A program made the position numbers and the translations under genes. A stretch of 64,000 nucleotides of DNA, from NCBI RefSeq assembly GCF_000455325.1, contig NZ_HG322951.1, forward strand, positions 1,561,370 to 1,625,369. Reading direction: 5' to 3'. Shown one piece after another: positions 35,761 to 45,486 of the stretch (positions are counted from its first letter, which is position 1; each line of letters opens with the position of its first letter). Source of the DNA: Mycolicibacterium septicum DSM 44393. GTDB lineage: Bacteria > Actinomycetota > Actinomycetes > Mycobacteriales > Mycobacteriaceae. A model generated the notes under the pieces. That model had not been told where the DNA came from. It did no database searches and saw nothing but the letters and a program-made list of their open reading frames with translations.

Positions 35761-36486
35761 ATGCAGATCGCAATCGTGTTGTACCCCAGCTTCACCGCGC
35801 TCGACTTCATCGGGCCCTACGAGGTGCTGCGCAACCTGCCGGACACGGAAGTGCGGTTCGTCTGGCACGAGCCGGGCCCCGTCACCGCCGACTCCGGTGT
35901 GCTGCTGGTGGGTGCCACCCACAGTTTCGACGAAACCCCGTCGCCCGACGTGGTGCTGGTGCCCGGCGGGCCGGGGACCACCATGGTGGCCCGCGACGAG
36001 AAGGTTCTCGACTGGCTGCGTCAGGTGTATCCGGGGACCACCTGGATGGCCTCGGTGTGCTCGGGTTCGGTGGCGTTGGCCGCGGCGGGCCTGCTGGACG
36101 GGAAGCGGGCCACCTCGCACTGGTCGGTGCTGAGCGCGTTGAAGCTGATGGGTGCGACACCGGTGGGGGATCAGCGCATCGTGCGCGCCGACCCTGACGG
36201 CAAGGTGATCACGGCGGCGGGTGTCTCGGCGGGGATCGACCTGGCGATGTGGCTGGCCGGCCAGATCGGCGGCGAGGCGAAGGCCAAGGCCATTCAGCTG
36301 ATGATCGAGTACGACCCGCAACCGCCGTTCGATTCCGGGCACATGTCCAAGGCGAGCGCGGCCACCAAGGCCGGTGCCACCGCGCTGCTGGGCAAGGACA
36401 TGATCAAGCCCGAACCGCTCAAAGCCGGGGTATTGCTGGCCTGGGATCAGGCGGTCAGAAGGGTGCGTGGGCGCCGCACCGCGTGA
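35761..36486 (+). CDS. DJ-1/PfpI family protein (isonitrile hydratase-like)
   Basis: A 241-aa cytoplasmic DJ-1 superfamily protein. It has YPSFTALDFIGPYEVLRNL, a nucleophile cysteine in MASVCSGSVALAAAGLLDGKRATSHW, and an extended C-terminus. Similar proteins are annotated as isonitrile hydratase (InhA) or glutamine amidotransferase-like. A GAAAGGAAC ribosome-binding sequence precedes ATG 35761. It forms an operon with the GlxA-type regulator and is probably its target. Activity is not established. Confidence 0.87.
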   Translation: MQIAIVLYPSFTALDFIGPYEVLRNLPDTEVRFVWHEPGPVTADSGVLLVGATHSFDETPSPDVVLVPGGPGTTMVARDEKVLDWLRQVYPGTTWMASVCSGSVALAAAGLLDGKRATSHWSVLSALKLMGATPVGDQRIVRADPDGKVITAAGVSAGIDLAMWLAGQIGGEAKAKAIQLMIEYDPQPPFDSGHMSKASAATKAGATALLGKDMIKPEPLKAGVLLAWDQAVRRVRGRRTA

Positions 36487-36510
36487 GAGCCATCAAGTAG
36501 CGTCGGCCGG

Positions 36511-37293
36511 ATGAACTTGGCTTATGACGACCGTGGCAAGGGCGTCCCCGTGGTGTTCATCGCCGGACGGGGAGGGGCCGGCCGCACCTGGCATCTGCAT
36601 CAGGTACCCGCGCTGCAGCGCGCCGGTTACCGCGTCATCACCTTCGACAACCGCGGCGTCGGTGCGACGGAGAATGCCGCGGGTTTCGGCACCGAGCAGA
36701 TGGTGGGCGATACCGCCGAACTGATCGAGATGCTGGGCGCGGGCCCGGCGCACATCGTGGGTGTGTCGATGGGCTCGTTCATCGCCCAGGAACTCATGCT
36801 GGCCCGGCCCGATCTGGTGCGGTCGGCGGTGTTGATGGCCACCCGCGGCCGTCACGACGGGGCTCGTGAGTTCTTCCGCACGGCCGAGCGTGAATTCGCG
36901 ACGTCGGGCGTCCAGTTGCCGCCGAAGTTCGACGCCAAGCTCCGGATGTTGGAGAGCTTCTCGCCCAAGACCCTCAACGACGACCGCCAGGTGCGTGACT
37001 GGAGCGAGATGTTCACCATGTGGCCCACCAAGCAGACCCCGGGCCTGCTCACCCAGCTCGACGTCGCGCCCGTGGACAACCGGCTGCCCGCCTACCGGTC
37101 CATCACCGCGCCGGTGCTGGTCATCGGGTTCGCCGATGATGTGGTGCTGCCCGTCCATCTGGGCCGTGAGGTGGCCGACGCGATCCCCACGGCGCGCTAC
37201 CTGGAGATTCCTGACACCGGTCACCTCGGCTTCATCGAGAAGCCCGACGTGATCAACGCCGCACTGCTGGAGTTCTTCGCCGATCAGAAGTGA
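36511..37293 (+). CDS. bpoC: Alpha/beta hydrolase BpoC (Rv0554-like)
   Basis: A 260-aa alpha/beta hydrolase. The oxyanion region VFIAGRGGAGRTW, nucleophile serine in VGVSMGSFIAQ, acid FADDVVLP and His in PDTGHLGFIE form a complete triad. It is the homologue of Rv0554, historically named a peroxidase. Placement between menC and menD has led to the idea that it may act as a MenH-type lyase, not proven. TAGCGT seven bases before ATG 36511 indicates a leaderless transcript. Confidence 0.9.
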   Translation: MNLAYDDRGKGVPVVFIAGRGGAGRTWHLHQVPALQRAGYRVITFDNRGVGATENAAGFGTEQMVGDTAELIEMLGAGPAHIVGVSMGSFIAQELMLARPDLVRSAVLMATRGRHDGAREFFRTAEREFATSGVQLPPKFDAKLRMLESFSPKTLNDDRQVRDWSEMFTMWPTKQTPGLLTQLDVAPVDNRLPAYRSITAPVLVIGFADDVVLPVHLGREVADAIPTARYLEIPDTGHLGFIEKPDVINAALLEFFADQK

Positions 37294-37320
37294 CGGAGAA
37301 CTGACGAATAAGGTGGAGTG

Positions 37321-38946
37321 GTGAACCCATCGACGGCACAGGCGCGCGTAGTCGTCGACGAACTCATCCGCGGCGGCGTCCGCGACGTCGTGTTGTGCCC
37401 TGGCTCGCGCAACGCCCCGCTGGCCTTCGCGCTGTCCGACGCCGATCGTGCCGGACGGATCCGTCTGCACGTCCGCATCGATGAGCGCACGGCCGGCTAT
37501 CTGGCCATCGGGCTCGCGGTCGCGGAGCGGGCGCCGGTCTGTATCGCGATGACCTCCGGCACGGCGGTGGCCAACCTCGGCCCCGCTGTCGTCGAGGCCA
37601 ACTACGCCCGGGTGCCGCTGATCGTGCTGAGCGCCAACCGCCCCTATGAAATGTTGGGCACCGGCGCCAACCAGACCTTCGAACAGCTGGGTTATTTCGG
37701 TACCCAGGTGCGGGCCAATATCAGTGTGGGCCTTGCGGAGGAGTCACCGGAGAAGCTCGATTCGCTCAACGCCCAGTGGCGCTCGGCGACCTGCCGGGTG
37801 CTCGCGGCGGCCACCGGATCGCGCACCGCCAACGCCGGCCCGGTGCAGTTCGACATCCCGCTGCGCGAACCGCTGGTGCCCGACAACGCGCACGGGGACA
37901 CCTCGTTCCCGGCGGGCCGCCCGGACGGCAAGCCGTGGACCTACACCCCGCCGGTGAGCTTCGATCAGCCGCTTGAGATCGACCTCACGCCGGACACCGT
38001 GGTGATCGCCGGGCACGGCGCCGGCGTGCACCCCAACCTGGCCGGGTTGCCGACGGTGGCCGAGCCCACCGCACCGCTTCCGGAGAACCCGCTGCATCCG
38101 CTGGCACTGCGCCTCGTGCACCCCAAGCAGGTCATCATGCTGGGCCGGCCCACCCTGCACCGGCCGGTGTCGGCGCTGCTGGCCGATCCGGCGGTGCCGG
38201 TGTACGCGCTGACCACCGGTCCGCGCTGGCCCGACGTCTCGGGCAATTCGATGGCCACCGGCACCCGGGCGGTGACGAGCGGGGCTCCGGACCCGGCCTG
38301 GCTGGCCCGCTGCGCCGAGCTCAACCGGCACGCCTTGGCGGCGGTGCGCCAACAACTCGCGTCGCACCCGCTGACCACCGGTCTGCACGTGGCCGCCGCT
38401 GTTTCCGATGCGCTGCGCCCGGGCGACCAGCTGGTGCTCGGGGCCTCCAACCCGGTGCGTGACGCCGCCCTGGTCGGGCTGGACACCGAGGGCATCAAGG
38501 TGCGGTCCAACCGCGGTGTGGCCGGTATCGACGGCACGGTGTCGACGGCGATCGGCGCAGCGCTGGCACATGACGGCCGGACCATTGCCCTGATCGGGGA
38601 TCTGACCTTCGTGCACGACAGCTCGGGCCTGCTGGTCGGGCCCACCGAGCCGACGCCGCGCAATCTGACCATCGTGGTGTCCAACGACAACGGCGGCGGC
38701 ATCTTCGAGCTGCTGGAACAGGGTGATCCGCGGTTCTCCGACGTGTCGTCGCGGATCTTCGGTACCCCGCACGACGTGGACATCGCGGCATTGTGCCGCG
38801 CCTATCACGTCGAATGCGGCCAGGTGGAGGCCGACGCGCTTGGTGCCGCATTGGCCGAACCGTTCGACGGGATGCGGGTGCTGGAGGTGAAGGCCGACCG
38901 GTCGTCGCTGCGGGCCCTGCACGCGTCGATCAAGGCTGCCCTGTGA
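37321..38946 (+). CDS. menD: SEPHCHC synthase MenD
   Basis: A 541-aa thiamine-diphosphate enzyme joining isochorismate and 2-oxoglutarate in menaquinone synthesis. Key parts are visible: [31 protein letters not shown] with the catalytic Glu, [22 protein letters not shown], and the ThDP motif [13 protein letters not shown] ... [14 protein letters not shown]. It matches Rv0555 closely. GTG 37321 is preferred over GTG 37318 because TAAGGT lies six bases upstream, which fits leaderless initiation, and because it matches the M. tuberculosis start. Confidence 0.97.
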   Translation: MNPSTAQARVVVDELIRGGVRDVVLCPGSRNAPLAFALSDADRAGRIRLHVRIDERTAGYLAIGLAVAERAPVCIAMTSGTAVANLGPAVVEANYARVPLIVLSANRPYEMLGTGANQTFEQLGYFGTQVRANISVGLAEESPEKLDSLNAQWRSATCRVLAAATGSRTANAGPVQFDIPLREPLVPDNAHGDTSFPAGRPDGKPWTYTPPVSFDQPLEIDLTPDTVVIAGHGAGVHPNLAGLPTVAEPTAPLPENPLHPLALRLVHPKQVIMLGRPTLHRPVSALLADPAVPVYALTTGPRWPDVSGNSMATGTRAVTSGAPDPAWLARCAELNRHALAAVRQQLASHPLTTGLHVAAAVSDALRPGDQLVLGASNPVRDAALVGLDTEGIKVRSNRGVAGIDGTVSTAIGAALAHDGRTIALIGDLTFVHDSSGLLVGPTEPTPRNLTIVVSNDNGGGIFELLEQGDPRFSDVSSRIFGTPHDVDIAALCRAYHVECGQVEADALGAALAEPFDGMRVLEVKADRSSLRALHASIKAAL

Positions 38947-39467
38947 GGCCCGCGCAGATCGCCGCGCGGTTGCGGGCGTGGGTGCAGCCGCTGATCCCGC
39001 ACCTGTACGGCGAACCGGGGGAGACGCGGTCGCAGCGGATCATCCGGCGGGTGCGGATCGGTGTGGTGATCGCCGCCTGCCTGGTCACGCTGCAGTCGGT
39101 GCTGCTGGTGGTGGGCGCCTGGCGCAACGACCAGCAGATCGAGAGCAACATGGGGGTGGCCGCGGCCGAGGTGCTCAGTGCCGGGCCACGGCGCTCGACG
39201 ATCGAGTTCGTCACGCCCGACCGGGTGACCTATCGCCCCGAGCTGGGCGTGCTGTACCCCTCCGAACTCGACACCGGGATGCGGATCTACGTCGAGTACG
39301 ACAAGAACAATCCCGACCTGGTGCGGGTCCGTGACCGCGATGCGTCACTGGCGATCATCCCGGCCGGGTCGATCGCGGTGGTGGGCTGGCTGGTGGCGGC
39401 CGCGGCGCTGGCGCTGCTGGCGTTCCTGGAGCGACGGCCCGGCCGCCGGGTCAGCTCTGCGGTGTAG
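38943..39467 (+). CDS. DUF3592 membrane protein (Rv0556-like)
   Basis: A 174-aa protein with two membrane helices (about residues 36-60 and 140-165) enclosing an extracytoplasmic beta-rich domain ([46 protein letters not shown]). This is the DUF3592 layout. GTG 38943 overlaps the menD stop by 4 bp, so it is translationally coupled to menD. Rv0556 follows menD in M. tuberculosis. Function unknown. Confidence 0.85.
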   Translation: MRPAQIAARLRAWVQPLIPHLYGEPGETRSQRIIRRVRIGVVIAACLVTLQSVLLVVGAWRNDQQIESNMGVAAAEVLSAGPRRSTIEFVTPDRVTYRPELGVLYPSELDTGMRIYVEYDKNNPDLVRVRDRDASLAIIPAGSIAVVGWLVAAAALALLAFLERRPGRRVSSAV

Positions 39468-40143
39468 CCAGCAGCTTGGCCAGCCAGTCAGGGTCGCTGG
39501 TATCGATGACCTGCTCGCCGACGAGGTCGTAGATCGCCGGGGTGGACACCTCGTACTGGGTTTCGCTGAGCAGTTCGGCGTTGGCGTCGTTGAGCTCTTC
39601 GGAGTCGATGATCTGCTCGCCGGCGGCGATCTTGTCGGTCTGCTCGGCGCCCACGCCGCTGTCCGACGCCATGGCGGCGATGGCCTCGTTGGTCGGGCCG
39701 GGCGAACCCTCGGGGTCCTGGTGGCTCCACAGATCCTGCACGAACGCCTGGAACGCGGTTCCCGTGGTGTTCGGGCCCGCGGCCAGGAACAGGGCGTTGG
39801 CGACGTGCGCCGAATACTCGGTGCCCAAGCTGTCCAGGAAGGTCAACGGCCGGTACGTCACCGCGAGCCGGCCCTGGCCGACGGCGGCAGCGATGGCGTC
39901 GCCGGCCTCGTGTTGCAGGTGCGCACACGCCGGGCACTGCGGTTCGGTGAAGAACTCGATCTGGGCGGGCGCGTCCGGATAGCCGATCTGGATTCCCGAG
40001 CCGTCCTCGGTGATCTCGCTGCCGGGCTTGTCGCCGCTGGCCTGCGCGGCACCGTCGACCAGCCGGCTGCAACCGGTGGTGGACCCGGCAACGGCCAAGG
40101 CCAGCACGGCCAGCATCGCTGCAGCAACGCGCGACAATCGCAT
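39451..40143 (-). CDS. DsbA-family thioredoxin-fold lipoprotein
   Basis: A 230-aa exported protein with a lipobox-like STTGC at about residues 21-25. The thioredoxin fold has an active-site CPAC ([11 protein letters not shown]), a helical insertion and a cis-Pro region (STPAIYDL). It is expected to form or exchange disulphides at the outer face of the membrane. Its 3' end overlaps the convergent Rv0556-like gene by 17 bp. It is absent from this position in M. tuberculosis. Client proteins are unknown. Confidence 0.88.
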   Translation of the reverse strand: MRLSRVAAAMLAVLALAVAGSTTGCSRLVDGAAQASGDKPGSEITEDGSGIQIGYPDAPAQIEFFTEPQCPACAHLQHEAGDAIAAAVGQGRLAVTYRPLTFLDSLGTEYSAHVANALFLAAGPNTTGTAFQAFVQDLWSHQDPEGSPGPTNEAIAAMASDSGVGAEQTDKIAAGEQIIDSEELNDANAELLSETQYEVSTPAIYDLVGEQVIDTSDPDWLAKLLATPQS

Positions 40144-40232
40144 GTCGCAACACTAGACCCGCGCATCAGGTTTTAGCGTGTCGTATCCCCGGACGCTACC
40201 TCGGCGACAGGTGCCGCTGCGACCATTCGGTT

Positions 40233-41360
40233 GTGCGCGTTGCGATCGTTGCAGAGTCCTTCCTCCCGAATGTCAACGGCGTCACCAACTCGGTGCTTCG
40301 GGTGATCGAGCATCTCCGCCGCACCGGCCATGAGGTACTCGTCATCGCTCCGGACACCCCGCGGGGTCAGCCGCCCGCCGACCGGGTTCACGACGGTGTG
40401 CGGGTGCACCGGGTGCCCTCACGGATGTTTCCCAAAGTGACCTCACTGCCGCTGGGCGTGCCGCGTTTCCGGATGGTGAACGTGCTGCGCGGCTTCGACC
40501 CCGACGTCGTGCATCTCGCATCGCCGGCACTGCTCGGCTGGGGCGGTGTCCATGCCGCCCGCTACCTGGGTGTGCCGACGGTGGCGGTGTTCCAGACCGA
40601 TGTCGCCGGTTTCGCCGAGAGCTACGGCGTCGGCGTCCTCTCACGTGCCTCGTGGGCGTGGACGCGTCGCTTGCACAGCAAGGCCGACCGCACTCTGGCC
40701 CCGTCCACCTCGGCGATGGAAAACCTTGAAGCCCACCGGATTCCCCGGGTTTTCAAGTGGGCGCGAGGGGTCGACATCACGGGTTTCGCGCCGTCGGCCC
40801 GCGATGAGCAGCTGCGCGCGGCGTGGTCTCCGGAGGGCAAGCCGATCGTCGGGTTCGTCGGGCGGCTGGCACCGGAGAAGCACGTGGAGCGGCTGGCCGC
40901 ACTCGCCGGGCGCGACGACCTCCAGCTGGTGGTGGTGGGCGACGGCGTGGACCGCGCCAAACTCCGAACAGTCTTGCCCACAGCTGTTTTCACCGGAGAA
41001 CTGCACGGCCCCGAGCTGGCCGCGGCCTACGCCAGCATGGACGTCTTCGTCCACCCCGGTGAGCACGAGACGTTCTGCCAGGCTGTGCAGGAGGCGATGG
41101 CCTCCGGCCTGCCGGTGATCGCTCCCGACGCCGGTGGCCCCCGGGATCTGGTGGCGCCGTACCGCACCGGGCTGCTGCTGCCGGTCGACGAATTCGAGTC
41201 CGCCCTGCCCGCTTCCGTGGAACATCTGATCGCCGAGCGGTCGCGCTATTCGGTGGCCGCGCGTCGCAGTGTGCTGAGCCGCACCTGGCCGGCCATCTGC
41301 GATGAGCTGATCGGGCATTACGAGGCCGTGCAGGGCCTGCGCCGGCTGCGCGCTGCCTGA
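40233..41360 (+). CDS. mgtA: GDP-mannose-dependent alpha-mannosyltransferase MgtA
   Basis: A 375-aa GT-B glycosyltransferase of family GT4. It has the N-terminal [45 protein letters not shown], the nucleotide-sugar region [15 protein letters not shown], and the EX7E-type motif [30 protein letters not shown]. It corresponds to Rv0557, once called pimB and later shown to make a mannosylated glucuronosyl diacylglycerol glycolipid. GTG 40233 is the start. It is divergent from the DsbA-like gene. Confidence 0.93.
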   Translation: MRVAIVAESFLPNVNGVTNSVLRVIEHLRRTGHEVLVIAPDTPRGQPPADRVHDGVRVHRVPSRMFPKVTSLPLGVPRFRMVNVLRGFDPDVVHLASPALLGWGGVHAARYLGVPTVAVFQTDVAGFAESYGVGVLSRASWAWTRRLHSKADRTLAPSTSAMENLEAHRIPRVFKWARGVDITGFAPSARDEQLRAAWSPEGKPIVGFVGRLAPEKHVERLAALAGRDDLQLVVVGDGVDRAKLRTVLPTAVFTGELHGPELAAAYASMDVFVHPGEHETFCQAVQEAMASGLPVIAPDAGGPRDLVAPYRTGLLLPVDEFESALPASVEHLIAERSRYSVAARRSVLSRTWPAICDELIGHYEAVQGLRRLRAA

Positions 41361-41383
41361 TTACCCTTCGGACGCAACCGGTT

Positions 41384-42220
41384 TCAGGAGCGTAGCCACT
41401 CCAGCAGATCGGCCATGATCGTCTCGGCCTGGGTGGTCGGCATGCCGTGCGGGAAATCGGGGTAGCTCTTGAGGGTTCCGTTGGGCAGCAACTTCGCCGA
41501 GAGGGGACCGGAATCGGCGTACGGCACGATCTGGTCGTCTTCGCCGTGCATCACCAGCGACGGCAGGGTGATCTTCTTGAGGTCCTCGGTGAAATCTGTC
41601 TGGGAGAACGCCACGATGCCGTCGTAGTGGGCCTTGGGGTCGCCCATCATGCCCTGGCGCCACCAATTGGCGATGATCGCCTCGCGGGCAGGCTGCGGGG
41701 TCTTCTCCTGTTCCCGGTTGAAGCCGTAGAACGGACCCGACGGCAGGGCGCGGTAGAACACCGAGCGGTTCGCCGCCAACTGCGCCTGCAGATCGTCGAA
41801 CACCGACTTGGGCAGGCCGCCCGGATTCGCATCGGTCTTGACCATCAGCGGCGGCACCGAACTGATCAGGACCGCATGAGCGGCCCGGTCCAGCCCGTGC
41901 CGCGCCAGGTAATGCACCAGCTCGCCGCCGCCGGTCGAGTGTCCGACGTGGATCGCGTCGTGCAGGTCCAGGTGATGGACCACGGCGGCGAGGTCGTCGG
42001 CGTAGTGGTCCATGTCGTGGCCGTCGGCCACGTGGGAGGAGCGTCCGTGACCGCGCCGGTCATGGGCGACGACCCGGTAGCCTTGCTGCAGGAAGAACAG
42101 CATGAACGTGTCCCAGTCATCGGCGGACAAGGGCCAGCCGTGGCTGAACACGATCGGCTGGCCCGAGCCCCAGTCCCGGTAGAAAATCTCGACGTTGTCA
42201 GAAGTCGTGATCGTGGGCAT
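41384..42220 (-). CDS. Alpha/beta hydrolase (non-haem chloroperoxidase-like)
   Basis: A 278-aa alpha/beta hydrolase. It has HGWPLSADDWD at the oxyanion hole, DRRGHGRSS, the nucleophile in VGHSTGGGELVHYLARHG, the acid in MHGEDDQIVP, and the histidine in YPDFPHGMPTT. The pattern is that of cofactor-free haloperoxidase/esterases, hydrolases able to perform perhydrolysis. It has no signal peptide. It is 53 bp downstream of an SDR on the same strand; both are extra to the M. tuberculosis order between mgtA and menG. Confidence 0.9.
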   Translation of the reverse strand: MPTITTSDNVEIFYRDWGSGQPIVFSHGWPLSADDWDTFMLFFLQQGYRVVAHDRRGHGRSSHVADGHDMDHYADDLAAVVHHLDLHDAIHVGHSTGGGELVHYLARHGLDRAAHAVLISSVPPLMVKTDANPGGLPKSVFDDLQAQLAANRSVFYRALPSGPFYGFNREQEKTPQPAREAIIANWWRQGMMGDPKAHYDGIVAFSQTDFTEDLKKITLPSLVMHGEDDQIVPYADSGPLSAKLLPNGTLKSYPDFPHGMPTTQAETIMADLLEWLRS

Positions 42221-42273
42221 GTTTTCAACCGTACGCCGGTCGGCGTTGCTGCAAACCGGGTCGCTGAGAGAAA

Positions 42274-43098
42274 TCAGCCCTGTGCCAGGACCGACACCGG
42301 CTGCCACTGCTCCCACGTCGCCAGCCGGCTCTCGTAGTCGGCCTTGGCCAGCTGCAGGGGTAGCTCGCCGAAAAACACACGCAGCGGCGGGTTTTCGGCG
42401 TCGACGATCTTGAGCACCGCCTCGGCCGAGGCCTTGGGATCGCCGGGCTTGGCGCTGCGCTGTGCGCGGGCACGTTGGGCGGCGGCGCGGGCCTCGTCGT
42501 AATCCGCAAGCGGCGCAGCATGTCTGGCCGACGATCCGGCCCAGTCGGTGGAGAACCCGCCCGGCTCGATCAGCGTCACATGGATACCGAACGGTGCGAC
42601 TTCGGCGGCCAGCGACTGCGAGAACCCTTCCAGCGCCCACTTGGACGCGTGATACGCGCCGACCAGGGGGAACGCGGTGATGCCGCCGATCGAGGACACC
42701 TGGATGATGTGCCCGCTGCCCTGGGCGCGCAGGTACGGCAGCGCAGCCTGGGTGACCCACAGCGCGCCGAAGACGTTCGTTTCGATCTGATCGCGGGCGT
42801 CGGCCTCCGACAACTCCTCGATGAACCCGAACTGGCCGTAGCCCGCGTTGTTGACGACGATGTCCAACCGGCCGAACCGGTCGTGGGCCTCTTTCACGGC
42901 GGCGAAGTCCGCATCGCGGTCGGTCACATCCAGCCGGATCGGCAGCAGCGCGTCGCCGTACTTGTCGGCCAGGTCGGCCAGCGTCGCTGTGTCGCGCGCG
43001 GTGGCGGCCACCTTGTCACCCCGGTCCAGGGCCGCGATCGCCCATTCCCGCCCGAAACCCCTCGATGCACCGGTGATGAACCACACTTTTTCGCTCAT
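42274..43098 (-). CDS. SDR family oxidoreductase
   Basis: A 274-aa SDR. It has TGASRGFGREWAIAALDRG, DVTDRDA, NNAGYGQFGFIEELSE, the serine in QVSSIGG, and YHASKWALEGFSQSLA. The C-terminal region (AVLKIVDAENPPLRVFFG) is typical of the SDR subfamily widely annotated as short-chain dehydrogenase/reductase of unknown substrate. It may be co-transcribed with the downstream alpha/beta hydrolase. Confidence 0.9.
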   Translation of the reverse strand: MSEKVWFITGASRGFGREWAIAALDRGDKVAATARDTATLADLADKYGDALLPIRLDVTDRDADFAAVKEAHDRFGRLDIVVNNAGYGQFGFIEELSEADARDQIETNVFGALWVTQAALPYLRAQGSGHIIQVSSIGGITAFPLVGAYHASKWALEGFSQSLAAEVAPFGIHVTLIEPGGFSTDWAGSSARHAAPLADYDEARAAAQRARAQRSAKPGDPKASAEAVLKIVDAENPPLRVFFGELPLQLAKADYESRLATWEQWQPVSVLAQG

Positions 43099-43259
43099 GA
43101 TCAACCCTTCGACGTTTCGTTCTCTGCGGTTCAAGGCCACGGACGTCCCGCCCATTCCCGCACCATCCGACTCGCAGGGAGTCCACAGGCAGTGGCGACC
43201 AGGCGCCAGGGTTTCGGTCACTGTCAATGTATTGAGCGCCGCCCGGTAGCGTCAGCACT

Positions 43260-43952
43260 GTGAGTCGAGCGAGCCTGGAGAAGAACCCCCACGAAGTGGC
43301 ATCGATGTTCGATGCGGTGGCGCGACGCTACGACCTGACCAATACGGTGCTGTCGCTCGGGCAGGACCGGTTCTGGCGCCGGCAGACGCGTGCGGCGTTG
43401 GGGATCGGCCCCGGCGACAAGGTGCTGGACCTGGCCGCGGGCACCGCGGTGTCGACGGTCGAGCTGGCCACCTCGGGTGCCTGGTGTGTGGCCGCGGACT
43501 TCTCCGTGGGCATGCTCGCCGCGGGGGCGTCCCGCCCGGTGCCCAAGGTCGGTGCCGACGCCACCCGGCTGCCGTTCGCCGACGGAGTGTTCGACGCGGT
43601 CACCATCAGCTTCGGGCTGCGCAACGTGGTCGACCATGTGGCAGGCCTTCGTGAGATGGCCCGGGTGACCCGGCCCGGCGGCCGGCTGGTGGTGTGCGAG
43701 TTCTCCACGCCGACCAACGGTGCGTTCGCCACGCTCTACAAGGAGTACCTGATGCAGGCACTGCCGCGGATGGCCACCGCCGTGTCGAGCAACCCGGACG
43801 CCTACGTCTACCTGGCCGAGTCGATCCGGGCCTGGCCGGATCAGGCCGAGCTGGCCCGCCGCATCGGCGAGGCGGGCTGGTCACAAGTCAAGTGGCGCAA
43901 CCTGACCGGTGGCATCGTGGCGCTGCACGCGGCGACCAAGCCGTCCCCATAA
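43260..43952 (+). CDS. menG: Demethylmenaquinone methyltransferase (MenG/UbiE)
   Basis: A 230-aa SAM-dependent methyltransferase that methylates demethylmenaquinone. UbiE signatures are [29 protein letters not shown] and, near the C-terminus, [17 protein letters not shown]. The SAM motif is [15 protein letters not shown]. It is equivalent to Rv0558 (named menH or ubiE). GTG 43260 follows TAGCGT by seven bases, a leaderless arrangement. The stop codon lies inside a short tandem duplication that leads into an intergenic palindrome. Confidence 0.96.
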   Translation: MSRASLEKNPHEVASMFDAVARRYDLTNTVLSLGQDRFWRRQTRAALGIGPGDKVLDLAAGTAVSTVELATSGAWCVAADFSVGMLAAGASRPVPKVGADATRLPFADGVFDAVTISFGLRNVVDHVAGLREMARVTRPGGRLVVCEFSTPTNGAFATLYKEYLMQALPRMATAVSSNPDAYVYLAESIRAWPDQAELARRIGEAGWSQVKWRNLTGGIVALHAATKPSP

Positions 43953-43973
43953 GCAGCACCGCGCGATAAGCAG

Positions 43974-44036
43974 CACCGCGAGCGACCGTGTCTGTACGTT
44001 GACACGCCGCAAATCGCGTACCGCAACGGTCTTTCG
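43974..44036. repeat. Intergenic palindromic repeat, family 2 copy D (degenerate), with tandem duplication
   Basis: The left arm CACCGCGAGCGACCG is identical over 15 bp to the repeat at 63760-63827, and inner GTACG / GCGTAC arms are kept. The right outer arm retains only ACGGTC and then diverges. Immediately before it, ATAAGCAGCACCGCG occurs twice (from about 43949 and 43965); the first copy contains the menG stop codon. The element lies between convergent menG and the lipoprotein gene. Confidence 0.75.
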
Positions 44037-44048
44037 GCCTGCCGCATG

Positions 44049-44759
44049 TCAGTGGTGGGCGTTGGTGACCAGCTTGTCGACGATGGTGGCTGCCTGATCC
44101 TGGACGTCGAAGCCGCACACCTTGGCCTCGAGCGACATCGTGGGCACCACCGACAGGGCGTGCTGGCACGCCCACCCGTCGGTGCCGGCCCGCGTGGCGG
44201 TCTGTTTGATCAGATCGCCGTCGACGACGAGATCGCCGATGGTCCAGGTGCGTTCGCTGGTCTCTTCGCCGTGTTTCTCGCGGAGCGGGATCGCTGATCC
44301 CGCGCAGTCGCGCCATACCTTCTCCGCGATTCGGCGCATGGATTGCGTCTCGCCCTCCGACGCGTAGAGCACGGCCGCCTGTTGCACCCAGTGGCGATGG
44401 TCCGAGTCGGGGTCCTGGGCCACCTGGGTGCGTACCGCCGTCCAGTACGTGAACCGATAGTCCATGTCCTCGGCGGGAAAGAGTGCGGCCAGGCATCTTT
44501 CGTCGCGAATCTTCCAGAAGTTGTTGTTCATGTCGGCGGTCTTGCTGGTGAACATCAGGTTGTTGGCGCCGACGATCGGCTTGAGTTCCTCGATCGGCAA
44601 CATGATCTGCTCGAGCTTGTTCTCCTCGGGTGACGGAGTCCTCTTCAGCGCGGTGCCGGACACGACGCTCGTGCAACCGGTGAGGCCGGCCAGTGCTGCT
44701 GCCGCGACGATCACACACCACATTCGAGTTCTGGGCACCCGGTGATTCTCGCCGACCAC
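44049..44759 (-). CDS. Lipoprotein with PknH-like sensor domain
   Basis: A 236-aa exported lipoprotein. The lipobox is LTGC (Cys near residue 29 from ATG 44759); GTG 44738 would give a shorter, more usual signal peptide. The mature domain resembles the extracellular domain of PknH and lipoproteins such as LppH: LPIEELKPIVGANNLMFTS, WTAVRTQVAQDPD, and cysteines in ERCLAAL, WRDCAGS, WACQHAL and AKVCGF that could form two disulphides. Ligand unknown. It lies 19 bp downstream of the DUF2236 genes and may be in the same transcript. Confidence 0.82.
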   Translation of the reverse strand: MVGENHRVPRTRMWCVIVAAAALAGLTGCTSVVSGTALKRTPSPEENKLEQIMLPIEELKPIVGANNLMFTSKTADMNNNFWKIRDERCLAALFPAEDMDYRFTYWTAVRTQVAQDPDSDHRHWVQQAAVLYASEGETQSMRRIAEKVWRDCAGSAIPLREKHGEETSERTWTIGDLVVDGDLIKQTATRAGTDGWACQHALSVVPTMSLEAKVCGFDVQDQAATIVDKLVTNAHH

Positions 44760-44778
44760 GAGTGCGGCCCGTCAACCC

Positions 44779-45486
44779 TCAGGACAGGACCCGGCTGACC
44801 ACCGCGAATCGCCGCAGCGAGCGCCGGTCGCGAGCGCTGACCTCGATCCCCGTCAACTCGGCGGCCCGCGGATGCTGCATGGCCCGGATCGCCCGGCGCG
44901 GCACGGCCCGCGGCCACCAATCCGTCGGCGCGAACATCTGCCGGCGGAACGGCTCGAAGTGCTCACCCGCGGACAACCGGGTACGGCACTCGTCCTCGAA
45001 GTACTCGCAGAACTCGGGCCAGCTCGCCGGCATCGGTCGCGAGGAGATGCCGTAACGCCGGTACCACGCGCAGCACTCCTGGTAGAGCTGTTCGTGTTCG
45101 CGTCCATCCAGCTCTCGGATGAAGGTATTGACCATCATCACAAGGCTTTCCACGTAGGTGGCGTGCTGGAAGTGGAAGACCTCGGGGTTCAGCGCGTGGT
45201 ACTTCTGCCCGGCCGGGTCGCGGCCTTTGACCTCTTCGTGTGCGAACCGGATGTAGGGTCGCATGTCGACGTCGGCGGAGGCGATCCTGATCGCCTGTGT
45301 CACTGTGCGTTTGTGGTGCAACCAGACTCGCCGGTGCAGCAGTGCGTGCTGCGAGATCCCGGTGGCGATCGTCGGATGCAGGGACTGCAGGCAGACCGCC
45401 CTCGGCAGGACGAACAGGAACCGCCGGTCCCGGAGATACTGCGACAGCAGCGTGTCCTGGACCGGTTGGGTGGCCGCCCTGCTCAG
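44779..45486 (-). CDS. DUF2236 (MpaB/rubber-oxygenase family) protein, second gene
   Basis: About 235 aa of clear DUF2236 sequence from TQPVQDTLLSQYLRDRRFLFVLPRAVCLQ to the C-terminus. It has LHRRVWLHHKRTVTQAI, RPYIRFAHEEVKG and FHFQHATYVESLVMMV with the conserved histidine. Some family members are haem oxygenases. No ATG, GTG or TTG stands before the domain. The first plausible codon is CTG 45486, which overlaps the stop of the preceding DUF2236 gene (CTGA), so translation probably depends on coupling, or the 5' end is misread. Function unknown. Confidence 0.75.
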   Translation of the reverse strand: MSRAATQPVQDTLLSQYLRDRRFLFVLPRAVCLQSLHPTIATGISQHALLHRRVWLHHKRTVTQAIRIASADVDMRPYIRFAHEEVKGRDPAGQKYHALNPEVFHFQHATYVESLVMMVNTFIRELDGREHEQLYQECCAWYRRYGISSRPMPASWPEFCEYFEDECRTRLSAGEHFEPFRRQMFAPTDWWPRAVPRRAIRAMQHPRAAELTGIEVSARDRRSLRRFAVVSRVLS

